Source: CAYMAZ01 sp964388575
Lineage (GTDB): Bacteria; Bacteroidota; Bacteroidia; Bacteroidales; DTU049
Direction of reading: 5' to 3'
Assembly (NCBI GenBank): GCA_964388575.1
Contig: CAYMAZ010000012.1
Span: 11,355 to 75,354, forward strand
DNA: 64,000 nt
The translations under genes were made by a program, and so were the position numbers. The notes beneath the pieces were generated by a model. The model was given only the letters and a program-made list of their open reading frames with translations. It was not told the DNA's origin and did no database searches. This document shows, piece by piece, positions 48,362 through 57,858 of the stretch (position 1 is its first letter; each line of letters starts with the position of its first letter).

Positions 48362-49129
48362 ATGTTTTTTGTTGACACGCATGCACATATATATTTACAG
48401 GAATTTAATCAGGATTTTGATAAAGTAATTGACAATGCCATTGAATCTGGCGTGACCAAGATAATTCTGCCTTCAGTTGACATGTCTTCTCACAAACAAC
48501 TGATGTTTTTGTGCAATAGATATTACGGAATTGTATTTCCTGCTATTGGATTGCATCCATCGAGTGTTAAGGAAAATTTTATTGAAGAAATTTATTTTGT
48601 TCAGGATGAGCTTGAACGAAGCTCATATTTTGCAATTGGTGAAACCGGAATAGATTTATATTGGGATAAGACATATTTAAAACAACAGATTGAAGCTTTT
48701 AAAATTCAATTAAAGTTTTCTTTGGAGTTTGACCTGCCTATAATTATTCATCAAAGAGAATCATTTGAAGAAATTCTTAAAATTCTTGAACAACCTGAGT
48801 TTTCAAAAGTGAGAGGGGTTTTCCATTGTTTTGCCGGTGATGTAGAAACAGCTGAACGCTGTATCAAATTGGGATTTTATTTGGGAATTGGCGGAGTCGT
48901 AACATATAAAAATTCAAAAATGGCTGAGGTGGTCAAGCAGATTTCCCTGAAACATATTGTACTTGAAACTGATGCTCCTTATTTACCACCGGTTCCATAC
49001 AGAGGTAAAAGAAATGAACCTTCGTACATCCCCCTCATCTCTGCTAAAATTGCTGAGATAAAACAATGTGCAGTGAACGAAGTTGCACACATTACTTCAT
49101 CGAACGCTGTCAGACTGTTTAATCTGTAA
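48362..49129 (+). CDS. tatD: TatD family metal-dependent DNase
   Basis: 255 residues from ATG 48362; a TTG five codons earlier lies within the promoter element and is rejected. Metal-binding motifs in order: FVDTHAHIYL at the N-terminus, GETGIDLYW near residue 95, IIHQRES near 133, HCFAG near 157, and ETDAPYLPP near 207, all in the expected order for TatD hydrolases. The enzyme is a 3'-5' nuclease or related hydrolase of the amidohydrolase fold. It is a single gene, convergent with the CUB-like T9SS protein. Confidence 0.92.
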   Translation: MFFVDTHAHIYLQEFNQDFDKVIDNAIESGVTKIILPSVDMSSHKQLMFLCNRYYGIVFPAIGLHPSSVKENFIEEIYFVQDELERSSYFAIGETGIDLYWDKTYLKQQIEAFKIQLKFSLEFDLPIIIHQRESFEEILKILEQPEFSKVRGVFHCFAGDVETAERCIKLGFYLGIGGVVTYKNSKMAEVVKQISLKHIVLETDAPYLPPVPYRGKRNEPSYIPLISAKIAEIKQCAVNEVAHITSSNAVRLFNL

Positions 49130-49165
49130 CCACTGAAATTCTCATTCAGTTTCAAAATGAACAGC

Positions 49166-51550
49166 TTAGTGAATGCAAATTTTCCGAGAATGATTATTCA
49201 CTGAAGAGGTGATGTTGATAAAATAAATCCCTGTACTGAAATGTCTTGTTTCAATGCGTTCACTGACAATTTCTCCATCAGCAGAATATTGACGGCCAAA
49301 GACAGTTTTCCCCTGTGAATCTATGATGGATAACAAATATGTCATACCGGATTCAGAATCATGAATGATATCAATAAAGCCATCATCAGTATTGTCTCCG
49401 ACAGTAAGATTGAACTGACGGTTGTTGTTGCATGTTGCAGAGATCACATCAAAGGTTTTAAATGAACCATCATAATCAGTTTGTGTGAGTCTGTAATATA
49501 CCGTTGATGCATATCGGTTGTCATTGTACAAATATTTTCTGATTTCATTGCTGGTTCCTGCGCCTTCAATTATTGCAATTATTTCAAAGTTTAATCCGTT
49601 CAGAGAACGTTCCAGGGTGAAAATATGATTGTTCAGTTCAGAAGCTGTTTCCCATGTGATCAGTGTTCCGTGATCATGACATTCTGCTTTGAAATTCATG
49701 AGTTCTACGGGCAAAACAATGCCACAATCAAACGAAGCGCCGTCTGTTAATGTCCATGCCAGAGAATATGAATTTGGATTGAGCTTATTCCACTCATTGA
49801 TCATCAGATAGTATTTTTCTCCTGTTTTGACATGCAGTTCTGCAACCCATTGGTCGCCTGTGACATCTTCTGAAAGATCTCCTGTCCCTTTACTGAGGCC
49901 GGTTTTGCCCGGAGGATTATAAACAGCAAAAGAACATCTGACCGGCATGCCAAGATTGCCGCAATCGTCTGCCCGATAAAGAGCAAAATCCATATCACTG
50001 TTGCCAACAGGATTGATGGATAACTCCACGGTTCCTCCAGTTGCCATTACCATATAATACCATTCAGTAAAATTTTCTGATGTCACACAACCTCCGCATC
50101 CATCTGAGGACTGACCGGGACCGTAAAGCTGAGACGAAACAGTGACATCACTGCATATGGGTCTGGCTGAACTGCAGTCATTATTGTAAGTCCCGGGATT
50201 CCCTGTGGGAAACGGAACACAACTCAGATCAATGTCCCAGCCTTCCCAGTATCCAGAATTAGAGGTTCCGGACTGAAATCTGAACGTCAAACATCCGCTT
50301 GGATGTGTTGATGTAAAAACGCCTCCGTTATATGAACCTCCTGTTGTATAAATTTGCGGAATGGACGAATTTCCGCAACCACTCCAAATGGTTGGACTAT
50401 TTTGTGTAGGCCCGTTGTTAATGATTAATCTGTCAAGACACGCAGCAGGAGAGGCCTGATATTCGATCTGGAGCTGAGAAATAGTTGCCCTGACAGCCAT
50501 ATTGGGACTGCCTGGGCAAAAAGTCCTGTAGATTTGATTAATGTTGTTTGCATAGGTTGCACCCTGGCCCCCGTTGTCATAATATTTACCTGAGCAGGTT
50601 GAAACCATACATTGTCCCATGTAGGTGTTCTGAATGCCAAGAGTTGGGTGAAAATAAGGGCCACCAACATCTTCAGGACATGCTCCACAATCAAAGGGAC
50701 AGGTGTTGCATGTTTCAGTGCTGCCACAGTAATAATCACCACAATGATCAATCCAGCTTTGTGTAACACAAAGATCAAAATTTCCAACATTTGCAGCACT
50801 TGTGTTAACGCCGAGATAATATTGTCCTTCCCTCAGGTCTGTCCAGTGATATGTACTTGTAGCTGGTCCGCACTGTATACTACTTGAAGGATAAAAATAC
50901 AAATCACCACATTGGTTAAAAAGTAAAAAATATTGTACCTGTCCATCCGGAAATGTTGTATTTTGCATGGTAACGTCAAGAGTGTTGTTGTCAGGATCCA
51001 AGGAAACATCATACCAAACTGTATTGCTCCCTGTAAAACATCCTGAACCATAATCAGCTGTTGCTCCAATATTTGTTTGACCTGTTAAACATGTACCGTC
51101 CAATGGTGGTGCTGTAGCATTGAAAATATCATCGTTTACAACAATTGTAGGAGATAGGCAGGCGACAAATCCAACCCATCCAGCTTTTACTGTTTTATTG
51201 TCCGATACAAATCGGATAGTAATACAATCACAACTTGAAGTTATTAACCCTGTTCCTGGATTTGTGACATTTGGAGTTGCTGTTACGGAGTTTCCATAAT
51301 ATACATATAGATTATCACCATTTTGTAAGTTCATTGAAGTAAAAGTAATCTTAATTCTAGCATTACTTGATGAACAAAATGTAATTGTGTAATCTTCGTT
51401 GTCACTGTAGTTCCCGCTGCTTCCTCCTGAATCATAAAACATCCCTCCGCAGGTGGTTACAGTTCCCTGCTGACTGATCAGATATGTTTGACCGTTGGAT
51501 GTAAAAGGAAACAGACAAACTAACATGATTAGAAAATATAGGTATTTCAT
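49166..51550 (-). CDS. Large secreted CUB-like/T9SS protein
   Basis: 794 residues. Signal peptide to ~residue 20 (SNGQ). Two CUB-like domains start with VTTCGGMFYDSGGSSGNYSD and VSTCSGKYYDNGGQGATYAN, at roughly 27-130 and 315-450. A Cys-rich linker (CGDYYCGSTETCNTCPFDCG) lies at ~270-290. Pre-peptidase-like segments and the LPVELMNFKAECHDHG module (ITWETASELNNHIFTLER) follow, then a C-terminal T9SS sorting domain (GIYFINITSSVNNHSRKICI). No protease motif is visible, so it is more likely a surface-binding protein. It overlaps the preceding small gene by four bases. Confidence 0.8.
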   Translation of the reverse strand: MKYLYFLIMLVCLFPFTSNGQTYLISQQGTVTTCGGMFYDSGGSSGNYSDNEDYTITFCSSSNARIKITFTSMNLQNGDNLYVYYGNSVTATPNVTNPGTGLITSSCDCITIRFVSDNKTVKAGWVGFVACLSPTIVVNDDIFNATAPPLDGTCLTGQTNIGATADYGSGCFTGSNTVWYDVSLDPDNNTLDVTMQNTTFPDGQVQYFLLFNQCGDLYFYPSSSIQCGPATSTYHWTDLREGQYYLGVNTSAANVGNFDLCVTQSWIDHCGDYYCGSTETCNTCPFDCGACPEDVGGPYFHPTLGIQNTYMGQCMVSTCSGKYYDNGGQGATYANNINQIYRTFCPGSPNMAVRATISQLQIEYQASPAACLDRLIINNGPTQNSPTIWSGCGNSSIPQIYTTGGSYNGGVFTSTHPSGCLTFRFQSGTSNSGYWEGWDIDLSCVPFPTGNPGTYNNDCSSARPICSDVTVSSQLYGPGQSSDGCGGCVTSENFTEWYYMVMATGGTVELSINPVGNSDMDFALYRADDCGNLGMPVRCSFAVYNPPGKTGLSKGTGDLSEDVTGDQWVAELHVKTGEKYYLMINEWNKLNPNSYSLAWTLTDGASFDCGIVLPVELMNFKAECHDHGTLITWETASELNNHIFTLERSLNGLNFEIIAIIEGAGTSNEIRKYLYNDNRYASTVYYRLTQTDYDGSFKTFDVISATCNNNRQFNLTVGDNTDDGFIDIIHDSESGMTYLLSIIDSQGKTVFGRQYSADGEIVSERIETRHFSTGIYFINITSSVNNHSRKICIH

Positions 51551-51798
51551 TCCTCCTCCTTTTTTGCATGCTGTTTATTTACTGATATCTCTTTTTCTGT
51601 CTGAATTTGATTTTTGCCAGTTTGTTCTTTTTTATCTTCAGATTGTTTCATTTCATCAAAATGAAATATCTTTACAGGGACCTCCCGCACAGCTTCCTGA
51701 CTGGCTGGTCTTGCAATTTTTTCAGTATTCTGAGCCTGAGTGTAATTGAACAAACACATCAGCATGATACTGAACATTGAAGTTAATAGTGTTTTCAT
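51547..51798 (-). CDS. Small secreted charged protein
   Basis: 83 residues from the Met at 51798 (MKTLLTSMFSIMLMCLFNYT, signal ending AQAQ). An earlier in-frame Met at 51825 lacks a signal-like opening. The mature part is highly charged (Glu/Lys/Gln rich, for example SEDKKEQTGKNQIQTEKE). No family is recognised. Its stop overlaps the start of the CUB-like gene (ATGA), so the pair is cotranslated and it may be an accessory to that protein. Confidence 0.55.
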   Translation of the reverse strand: MKTLLTSMFSIMLMCLFNYTQAQNTEKIARPASQEAVREVPVKIFHFDEMKQSEDKKEQTGKNQIQTEKEISVNKQHAKKEEE

Positions 51799-52263
51799 AA
51801 TTTTTTGGTCAATAAAACAATACAATATTAGAATTATGAAGATGACAAATCAAAATATTCAAACAAAATGACAATTGAATTTTGCAATAGTCAGATTATG
51901 AGATAAATGGAAATATTTATGAAAATAAAAAATCTAATATATAGATATAAAGTGAATAATATGGATATATTTATAAATTTTAAAGATAAAGATAGGTAAC
52001 ATGTTTTATTTTATGATTAAACATGGTTAAAAAATGATTTAAAACATATATAATATTGAATAAATATGTTAAATATATTAATAAATATTTAATTAAACTG
52101 ACATTCGTTAATATTCGATTCAATCTTAATTTATGCATTATTAATCATGTAGTTTCTGTACAAAATAAAATAATGTTAATTATTGATTAATTAACAAATA
52201 TTATTTTATAGGAATTAATTTTGTTTTTATTTTTGCAAATGAAACCTTAAACTATAATTAAAT
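51799..52263. other. Very AT-rich intergenic stretch
   Basis: About 465 bases, mostly A/T with no open frame I can support. A -7 match for the next gene lies at 52229-52236. Confidence 0.6.
52229..52236 (+). promoter_or_regulatory. -7 element for the duplicated-domain lipoprotein
   Basis: TATTTTTG fits TAnnTTTG, 27 bases before the ATG. The -33 region is T-rich without a clear TTTG. Confidence 0.4.
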
Positions 52264-53241
52264 ATGAAATCAAAACATTTTTTTAGAACAATTGCTCTCA
52301 TAGTAATTGTTTCAACAACTATTTTATCTTGTCAACGTGAAAATCTGATAGACAATAAGTTGCCTGTTCAGGAGAAATCTTTGTATCTGAACCAGCAGCA
52401 GTCACTCAGTGTCAATTTGATTGCCGGACAGAACATTGACGCCGGAGATATTGTGCTCAGCTTTGATGCAACAAATCTTTATATTACTTACATGACAACA
52501 GGTGGCTGGATGCTTGATGAAATTCATTTATGGATTGGATCAGATGTTTCAAATATTCCGATGAACCCTGGAAAGAATCCCATTTTGGGACATTTTCCCT
52601 ATAAATCTGAAAATATCGGAGATGATGAATATATGATTACAATTCCACTTTCAAATTTTGGCGGATATCCTTCAATTTGTGAACAAACATTGTATGTTGC
52701 TGCTCATGCAGCTATCTACAAATCCACAAATGATGGCGAATTTGAAGAAACAGCCTGGGGAGAAGGTCAGAGATTTGCTAAAGGCAACTGGGCAATGTAC
52801 TTCGGATTTACATTTGATTGTCAGACAGTGACCGGAGGTTGTGAAACAGCTTATGGTCTTGGAGGTCAAACCTTTTCTCAATTTGGAATTGGCAACAACT
52901 GGGGCTGGGTTATTACCGTCAATCAGGAAGGACAAGGAAGTACTCAACTGCATGCAGGAGCAGGTCAGAATAACTATGGTCCGAATACACTTGTTGGAAC
53001 ACTTAATTGGAACTTATCTGGTGGACTGCTGACTGTACAGTATTTGATGAACCCAGGGTATACATTAAATGAAACACATCTATTTGCCTCTACTTCGATG
53101 CCGACTACAACTGCACCAGGACTTTACGGAAATAAACATGAAAATTTAAATGGAGCTACATCCGACACGTATCAGATAATGTTACCAGCTGGAGCCCTCC
53201 CGGTATATATGATTGCACATGCTGTTGTATGTGAAAACTAA
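52264..53241 (+). CDS. Lipoprotein with an internally duplicated domain
   Basis: 325 residues. Lipobox at TILSCQRE (Cys23). Two related segments are visible: ITYMTTGGWMLDEIHLWIGS followed by PYKSENIGDDEYMITIPL and YVAAHAAIY (near 75-160), and VQYLMNPGYTLNETHLFAST followed by SDTYQIMLPAG and YMIAHAVV (near 255-322). Each has an aromatic/Gly strand, a D/N-E-x-H-L core and a closing Ala-His-Ala. A Gly-rich middle (TGGCETAYGLGGQTFSQFG) links them. I do not know the family. Promoter and terminator flank it, so it is a single-gene transcript. Confidence 0.65.
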   Translation: MKSKHFFRTIALIVIVSTTILSCQRENLIDNKLPVQEKSLYLNQQQSLSVNLIAGQNIDAGDIVLSFDATNLYITYMTTGGWMLDEIHLWIGSDVSNIPMNPGKNPILGHFPYKSENIGDDEYMITIPLSNFGGYPSICEQTLYVAAHAAIYKSTNDGEFEETAWGEGQRFAKGNWAMYFGFTFDCQTVTGGCETAYGLGGQTFSQFGIGNNWGWVITVNQEGQGSTQLHAGAGQNNYGPNTLVGTLNWNLSGGLLTVQYLMNPGYTLNETHLFASTSMPTTTAPGLYGNKHENLNGATSDTYQIMLPAGALPVYMIAHAVVCEN

Positions 53242-53275
53242 AAAACTTTTATTTTAAAATATTTATTTTGTTTTC

Positions 53276-53310
53276 AAAAAGGGCTGTCTATTGAGGACAG
53301 CTTTTTTTTT
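53276..53310 (+). terminator. Terminator after the duplicated-domain lipoprotein
   Basis: GCTGTC / GACAGC stem (53283-53301), followed by a run of nine T. Confidence 0.75.
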
Positions 53311-53443
53311 AGGCAAAATGTTCGTTAAAGATAAAATCCAAAGGATCAGTAAGGAATAAGTAATTTATAACGTTTTCTGTGAACACCGTTTTTTTATTAG
53401 ATAAAATATTTTGAAAAAAGTATGCTGCTATTTAAAAACAATT

Positions 53444-53451
53444 TATTTTTG
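53444..53451 (+). promoter_or_regulatory. -7 element of nhaD
   Basis: TATTTTTG fits TAnnTTTG, 21 bases before the ATG; the -33 box is unclear. Confidence 0.4.
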
Positions 53452-53472
53452 TCGCTTTAAAAATATAAAAGT

Positions 53473-54783
53473 ATGGAACATACAGAAATTTTACATGCCA
53501 TTCCCCTTTGGGCTTTGATTCCGTTTATTATGATGTTGCTGACAATAGCTGTTGGCCCTTTGTTATTTCACCACTGGTGGGAGAAGAACAATAATAAACT
53601 TCTGGTTTCACTGGTTCTTGGTATTCCCACAGCTGTCTGGTTAATTGCAGAGCAGCATTCACACGATCTCATTCACCAGGTTGTGTTTGATTATATTCCC
53701 TTTATTATTTTGCTGGGATCTCTTTTTGTCATTACTGGTGGAATACATTTAAAAGGAGATATTGAGGCGAAGCCAAAAATCAATCTTCTGTTTCTTGCAA
53801 TCGGTGCTGTGCTGGCTTCGTTTATGGGAACAACAGGGGCTGCCATGCTTCTTATACGACCTATCATCAAAACGAATTCAGAAAGGAAGTTTAAAGTTCA
53901 TACCATATTGTTTTTTATTGCCATTGTAGCAAATTGTGGAGGATTGCTCACCCCGCTTGGTGATCCACCTTTGTTTTTGTTATATCTGAGAGGAGCTCCG
54001 TTTGACTGGTTTTTTCACCTTTTACCAGAATGGGCATTTGTGAATGGAGTGCTTTTAGTATTATATTATTTTGTAGATACATACTATTATAAAAAAGAAG
54101 CTCCTGAAGATATTTTGTTTGACAGGACCAATATACAGCCAATCAGAATGATCGGAAAATTGAATTTTCTCTGTCTCCTTGGTGTTGTTGGCTCTGTTGC
54201 TTTTTTAAATTCAAATTTTATTCCGGCGATTGAACAGAATCATTATTTAGGTTTTATTCGTGAAGCTGCTATGCTTCTTTGTGCCGGCCTTTCTTTACAA
54301 TTTACTCCCAAACCGACCAGAAAAGCAAATCTCTACTCATGGGCACCCATTCTTGAAGTTGCATTCTTATTCATAGGAATTTTTGTAACCATGGTTCCTG
54401 CTCTTCTGTATTTAAAGGCCAATGCGGCATCTTTTGGAATTACCACTCCGGCTCAGTTTTATTATGCTACCGGAGCATTAAGTGCTTTTCTGGACAATGC
54501 ACCTACTGCAGTTTCTTTTCATCAGATGGCCTGTGGACTGGATATGAGTCTCAAAGAATGTATTTATGTTGCTCAGATTGATGAGTTAATTTTGATTGCA
54601 ATTTCCCTTGGAGCCGTTTTCTTCGGTTCAATGACTTACATCGGTAACGGACCCAACTTCATGGTCAAAGCAATTGCAGAAGAGAATAATATTAAAATGC
54701 CAAGCTTCTTTGGCTATATGTTTAAATTTTCAATAATAGTTCTGCTTCCGGTATTTATTCTTGCCCAACTCCTTTTTGTTTAA
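53473..54783 (+). CDS. nhaD: NhaD-type sodium:proton antiporter
   Basis: 436 residues with about twelve membrane segments of the ion-transporter superfamily (ArsB/NhaD/citrate transporter). Recognisable parts are MGTTGAAMLLIRPIIK near residue 118, NCGGLLTPLGDPPLFLL near 155-171, and the mirrored FLDNAPTAVSF and GSMTYIGNGPNFMVKAIAEE in the C-terminal half. It exports sodium in exchange for protons at the inner membrane, consistent with a saline or sodium-cycling lifestyle also suggested by the sodium symporter gene. Single-gene transcript with a terminator after it. Confidence 0.9.
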   Translation: MEHTEILHAIPLWALIPFIMMLLTIAVGPLLFHHWWEKNNNKLLVSLVLGIPTAVWLIAEQHSHDLIHQVVFDYIPFIILLGSLFVITGGIHLKGDIEAKPKINLLFLAIGAVLASFMGTTGAAMLLIRPIIKTNSERKFKVHTILFFIAIVANCGGLLTPLGDPPLFLLYLRGAPFDWFFHLLPEWAFVNGVLLVLYYFVDTYYYKKEAPEDILFDRTNIQPIRMIGKLNFLCLLGVVGSVAFLNSNFIPAIEQNHYLGFIREAAMLLCAGLSLQFTPKPTRKANLYSWAPILEVAFLFIGIFVTMVPALLYLKANAASFGITTPAQFYYATGALSAFLDNAPTAVSFHQMACGLDMSLKECIYVAQIDELILIAISLGAVFFGSMTYIGNGPNFMVKAIAEENNIKMPSFFGYMFKFSIIVLLPVFILAQLLFV

Positions 54784-54810
54784 GTAAAAAATAAAAATAA
54801 GTTAAATAGC

Positions 54811-54843
54811 AAAAGACCCGTAACCTATACGGGTCTTTTGTTA
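54811..54843 (+). terminator. Terminator after nhaD
   Basis: AAAAGACCCG / CGGGTCTTTT stem with a ten-base loop, followed by T-rich sequence. Confidence 0.8.
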
Positions 54844-54922
54844 TTTAAGGATTTAAAATATTTATGTAGTTAAATAAAAGTTAAATATATTAAAATATAA
54901 TTAAACAAAATAAAATAGTTGT

Positions 54923-54930
54923 AATTTTGT
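54923..54930 (+). promoter_or_regulatory. -7 element of the fasciclin gene
   Basis: TAATTTTG fits TAnnTTTG, 28 bases before the ATG; no clear -33 box. Confidence 0.4.
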
Positions 54931-54958
54931 AGAATAAACAATTAAAAAATATACAATT

Positions 54959-55564
54959 ATGAAAAACACAGTTCTTACAGCGCTAAAGCGCTCAATAACA
55001 AAACCAGTAGTTTTATTGTTTGGAATCGCCATTATTGCGGTTTCATGTCAGAAAAATGAAATCGAATCAATTAACGAATTCAATTCTGAATCAAATATTG
55101 AACAGAAACTAGCACCAGGGACACTTCCTATTGCCCAGATAGCAATTGATAATGGGTTTAGTGAACTTGTAGCAGCATTAAGTTATGTTGATTTTGAACT
55201 GAATGCAGGGCTGGTTGATATGTTTATGAATGGAACGGACCAATACACTGTATTTGCTCCAACCAATCAGGCTTTTATGAACCTTTACACAGCATTAAAT
55301 GTAAACGCAATCACAGATCTTGATGAAGTTCTTGTTCTGAATGTACTGAAATACCATGTTGTGGAAGGAAGAAGATCTTCTAAAAGTGTTGTTCCACCGG
55401 TTAAGCCGCGTAAAATAGATACACTTCTCGGAGTTTCTTTTACAGTTGATAAGAACGGGATGATAACAGCAGTTGGCAACACTGCCAATATAATTGCAGC
55501 AGATATTTCTGCCAGTAATGGTATTGTGCATGTAATTGATGCAGTTATTTTACCAGTACAATAA
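54959..55564 (+). CDS. Fasciclin-domain lipoprotein
   Basis: 201 residues. Lipobox at IAVSCQKN (Cys30). A single FAS1 domain spans about 60-200: FSELVAALSYVDFELNAGLV, the YTVFAPTNQAFMNLY motif, VLNVLKYHVVEGRR, and the closing ADISASNGIVHVIDAVILP. FAS1 domains mediate adhesion, so this is probably a surface or periplasmic anchor protein. Single gene, closed by a terminator shared tail-to-tail with the following minus-strand gene. Confidence 0.9.
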   Translation: MKNTVLTALKRSITKPVVLLFGIAIIAVSCQKNEIESINEFNSESNIEQKLAPGTLPIAQIAIDNGFSELVAALSYVDFELNAGLVDMFMNGTDQYTVFAPTNQAFMNLYTALNVNAITDLDEVLVLNVLKYHVVEGRRSSKSVVPPVKPRKIDTLLGVSFTVDKNGMITAVGNTANIIAADISASNGIVHVIDAVILPVQ

Positions 55565-55590
55565 ACCAAGTAGGGTTTAACATTTAACGA

Positions 55591-55620
55591 AAAAGCTGCC
55601 TGAGAGGGCAGCTTTTTTTA
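55591..55620 (+). terminator. Terminator after the fasciclin gene
   Basis: AAAGCTGCC / GGCAGCTTT with a five-base loop and a T-run. The 5' A-run would allow function also for the convergent aminopeptidase gene. Confidence 0.8.
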
Positions 55621-55642
55621 TGAAATTCTATTACAGAATGCG

Positions 55643-57037
55643 TTATTCCTGCATTGCTTTTTCTACATCTTTAATTGTAATCGGAAGACGTGGTCCAACA
55701 TATTGTCCTCCGTCTGCAGTTACAAGCACATTATCTTCCAGTCTGATACCGCCAAATCCAATATATTTCACAACTTCGTTGTAATTGATAAAAGATTCAT
55801 GAGTTTTTTCATTCTTCCACTTTTCAATAAGAGCAGGGATAAAATAAATACCGGGTTCAATGGTTAGAACGAATCCTTCACGTAAACGTTTTCCAAGTCG
55901 AACATAAGCTGTTCCAAACTGTGTTGCTCTGTGGGTTTCATTGTCATAGCCTACAAAATTCTCACCGTAATCTTCCATGTCGTGTACATCCAGTCCGATC
56001 ATATGTCCCAGTCCATGCGGGAAGAACATTGCGTGTGCACCGTTTGCAACAGCTTCGTCAACGTCACCCTTCATTAGCCCGATTTCTTTCAGGCCGCAAG
56101 CAATAATTTTAGCTGATTCAAGATGGATATCTCTGTTGATGACACCGGGTTTGACAAGGTTGAATGCTTTGTTGTTGGCATCAGCAACGATCTGATATAT
56201 TTCTTTTTGCTGATTGGTAAAAGCTCCCTTTACAGGAATTGTTCTTGTAAAATCACTGCAATAATGCATTTCAGTTTCGGCGCCTGCATCCAGGAGTAAC
56301 ATGTCACCTTTGTTCATTACATTGCCGTGGTAGTGGTTGTGGAGTGTTTCACCTCGTATTGAGCAAATAACGGGAAATGAAACGTTGCCACCACCACTGA
56401 GCGCAATGCCTTCAACAACACCTGCTATTTCTCTTTCATACAACCCAGGTCGGGCCATTTTCATAGCAGCCATGTGCATCTCGTACCCGATTTTCACAGC
56501 AGCAGTCAATTCAGAGATTTCATACTCGTCTTTAATTTCACGTAATGCAACGGCAGCACGGATGGCTTCCTCAGAGGCCTGGTTTTTTATTTCTGCAAAT
56601 GGAATTCCAAGCAATTTGTTGAGCATGATCATTGTATCATGCCTGTAGGGTGGAAGAAAATGGACTTTTCTTTGACCAAGAACTGCATCGTTGACATCTT
56701 TTTCAAAATCAGCAAAAGACTTAGTTATTAAAACACCCACATCAGCAGCTAAATCGGCAATTTTGGGTTGTGGCCCCATCCAGATAATATCTTCAATCTC
56801 CACATCATTCCCATAGATTGTGGCTGTTTGTCTTTCAATATCAATAATGGCTGCCAGCCCCGGCAAATTGAGTCCGAAAAAATATAAAAATGTGCTATCC
56901 TGTCTGAAATGATATGTGTTGGATGGATAATTCATTGGTGATTCGTTGTTTCCGGGAAAAACAACAATACCATTATTGACGCCCTGCATAAATGTTTTAC
57001 GGCGATTTTCATAAACATGAGAAGGAAATAATTTCAT
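55643..57037 (-). CDS. Aminopeptidase P (Xaa-Pro aminopeptidase)
   Basis: 464 residues. An N-terminal AMP_N domain (MNYPSNTYHFRQDSTFLYFF-type start) precedes the pita-bread metallopeptidase domain. Metal ligands are in LLLDAGAETEMHYCSDFTRT, GLGHMIGLDVHDMEDYG and EPGIYF, plus the final Glu in GIRLEDNVLV. It removes N-terminal residues preceding proline, in the cytoplasm or periplasm; no signal peptide is seen. Single gene between lspA and the fasciclin gene. Confidence 0.92.
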   Translation of the reverse strand: MKLFPSHVYENRRKTFMQGVNNGIVVFPGNNESPMNYPSNTYHFRQDSTFLYFFGLNLPGLAAIIDIERQTATIYGNDVEIEDIIWMGPQPKIADLAADVGVLITKSFADFEKDVNDAVLGQRKVHFLPPYRHDTMIMLNKLLGIPFAEIKNQASEEAIRAAVALREIKDEYEISELTAAVKIGYEMHMAAMKMARPGLYEREIAGVVEGIALSGGGNVSFPVICSIRGETLHNHYHGNVMNKGDMLLLDAGAETEMHYCSDFTRTIPVKGAFTNQQKEIYQIVADANNKAFNLVKPGVINRDIHLESAKIIACGLKEIGLMKGDVDEAVANGAHAMFFPHGLGHMIGLDVHDMEDYGENFVGYDNETHRATQFGTAYVRLGKRLREGFVLTIEPGIYFIPALIEKWKNEKTHESFINYNEVVKYIGFGGIRLEDNVLVTADGGQYVGPRLPITIKDVEKAMQE

Positions 57038-57138
57038 AAATGTAATTTTTCCATAAAATTACAAATTATTTATCAAAACACTTCCAAAGAGTACTAAAAG
57101 TCAATTGAAAAACTCAAAATTTAATAAGGAAAAAGAAT

Positions 57139-57858
57139 TCAGTTTGCACTTTGATCGTTATGAGTATCAAGTGTATCGGCTGTTTCTGAATCCAAAACAG
57201 CAGACTTTTTGGATTGTTTGTGGCCAGAGAAAACTTTGTTGTAAAAAATCAGCAGCATGAGAACACCAATGGTGATTGAACTGTCAGCGATATTAAATAT
57301 TGGTCGGAAAAAAACAAGTTCATTGCCCCCAATAAAAGGCATCCACGAAGGCCAGGTTGAGTTGATGACTGGAGCGTAAAACATGTCTACCACTTTGCCC
57401 TGCAAAAAACCGGCATAACCTCCACCTTCTGGAAAAGCAGTGGCAGCTGCAAGAAAATCACTTTCAGAAAATATCAGACCATAAAACGCACTGTCAAGAA
57501 TGTTTCCGGTTGCACCTGCCAGAATAAGGCTTATGCAGTAGATGAGAAGCTTTTTTTCCTGTTTTCGGATTGCCTGAAGTAGAACATAGAATATAGCAGA
57601 AACAGCAATGATCCGGATCAATGAAAGTATAATTTTACCGGTAGCGCCACCGAACTGCATGCCGAATGCCATCCCGTTATTCTCAATAAAGTGAAGACGA
57701 AAATATGGTCCAAGAAGGTATACTTCCTGACCAAGCGTAAAGTTTGTTTTGATGTAGATTTTTAGTATCTGATCGAGCAATAGAATGATGCCAACCAGCA
57801 GCAGAGAACGCTTTAGCATGGTTTTGTGCGAATAACTAATCGTTTTGCTGATCATCAC
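57139..57858 (-). CDS. lspA: Lipoprotein signal peptidase (signal peptidase II)
   Basis: 239 residues; four membrane segments as expected. The family motifs are FIENNGMAFG near residue 57, GNILDSAFYG near 118 and FNIADSSITIGV near 198, which hold the two catalytic Asp residues. It is longer than the ~165-residue norm because of a loop before the last segment (STWPSWMPFIGGNELVFFRP) and a charged C-terminal tail, both usual in Bacteroidota. It overlaps the end of dksA by 23 bases if the first Met is used; Met14 at 57819 is an alternative. Many lipoproteins in this window depend on it. Confidence 0.92.
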   Translation of the reverse strand: MMISKTISYSHKTMLKRSLLLVGIILLLDQILKIYIKTNFTLGQEVYLLGPYFRLHFIENNGMAFGMQFGGATGKIILSLIRIIAVSAIFYVLLQAIRKQEKKLLIYCISLILAGATGNILDSAFYGLIFSESDFLAAATAFPEGGGYAGFLQGKVVDMFYAPVINSTWPSWMPFIGGNELVFFRPIFNIADSSITIGVLMLLIFYNKVFSGHKQSKKSAVLDSETADTLDTHNDQSAN

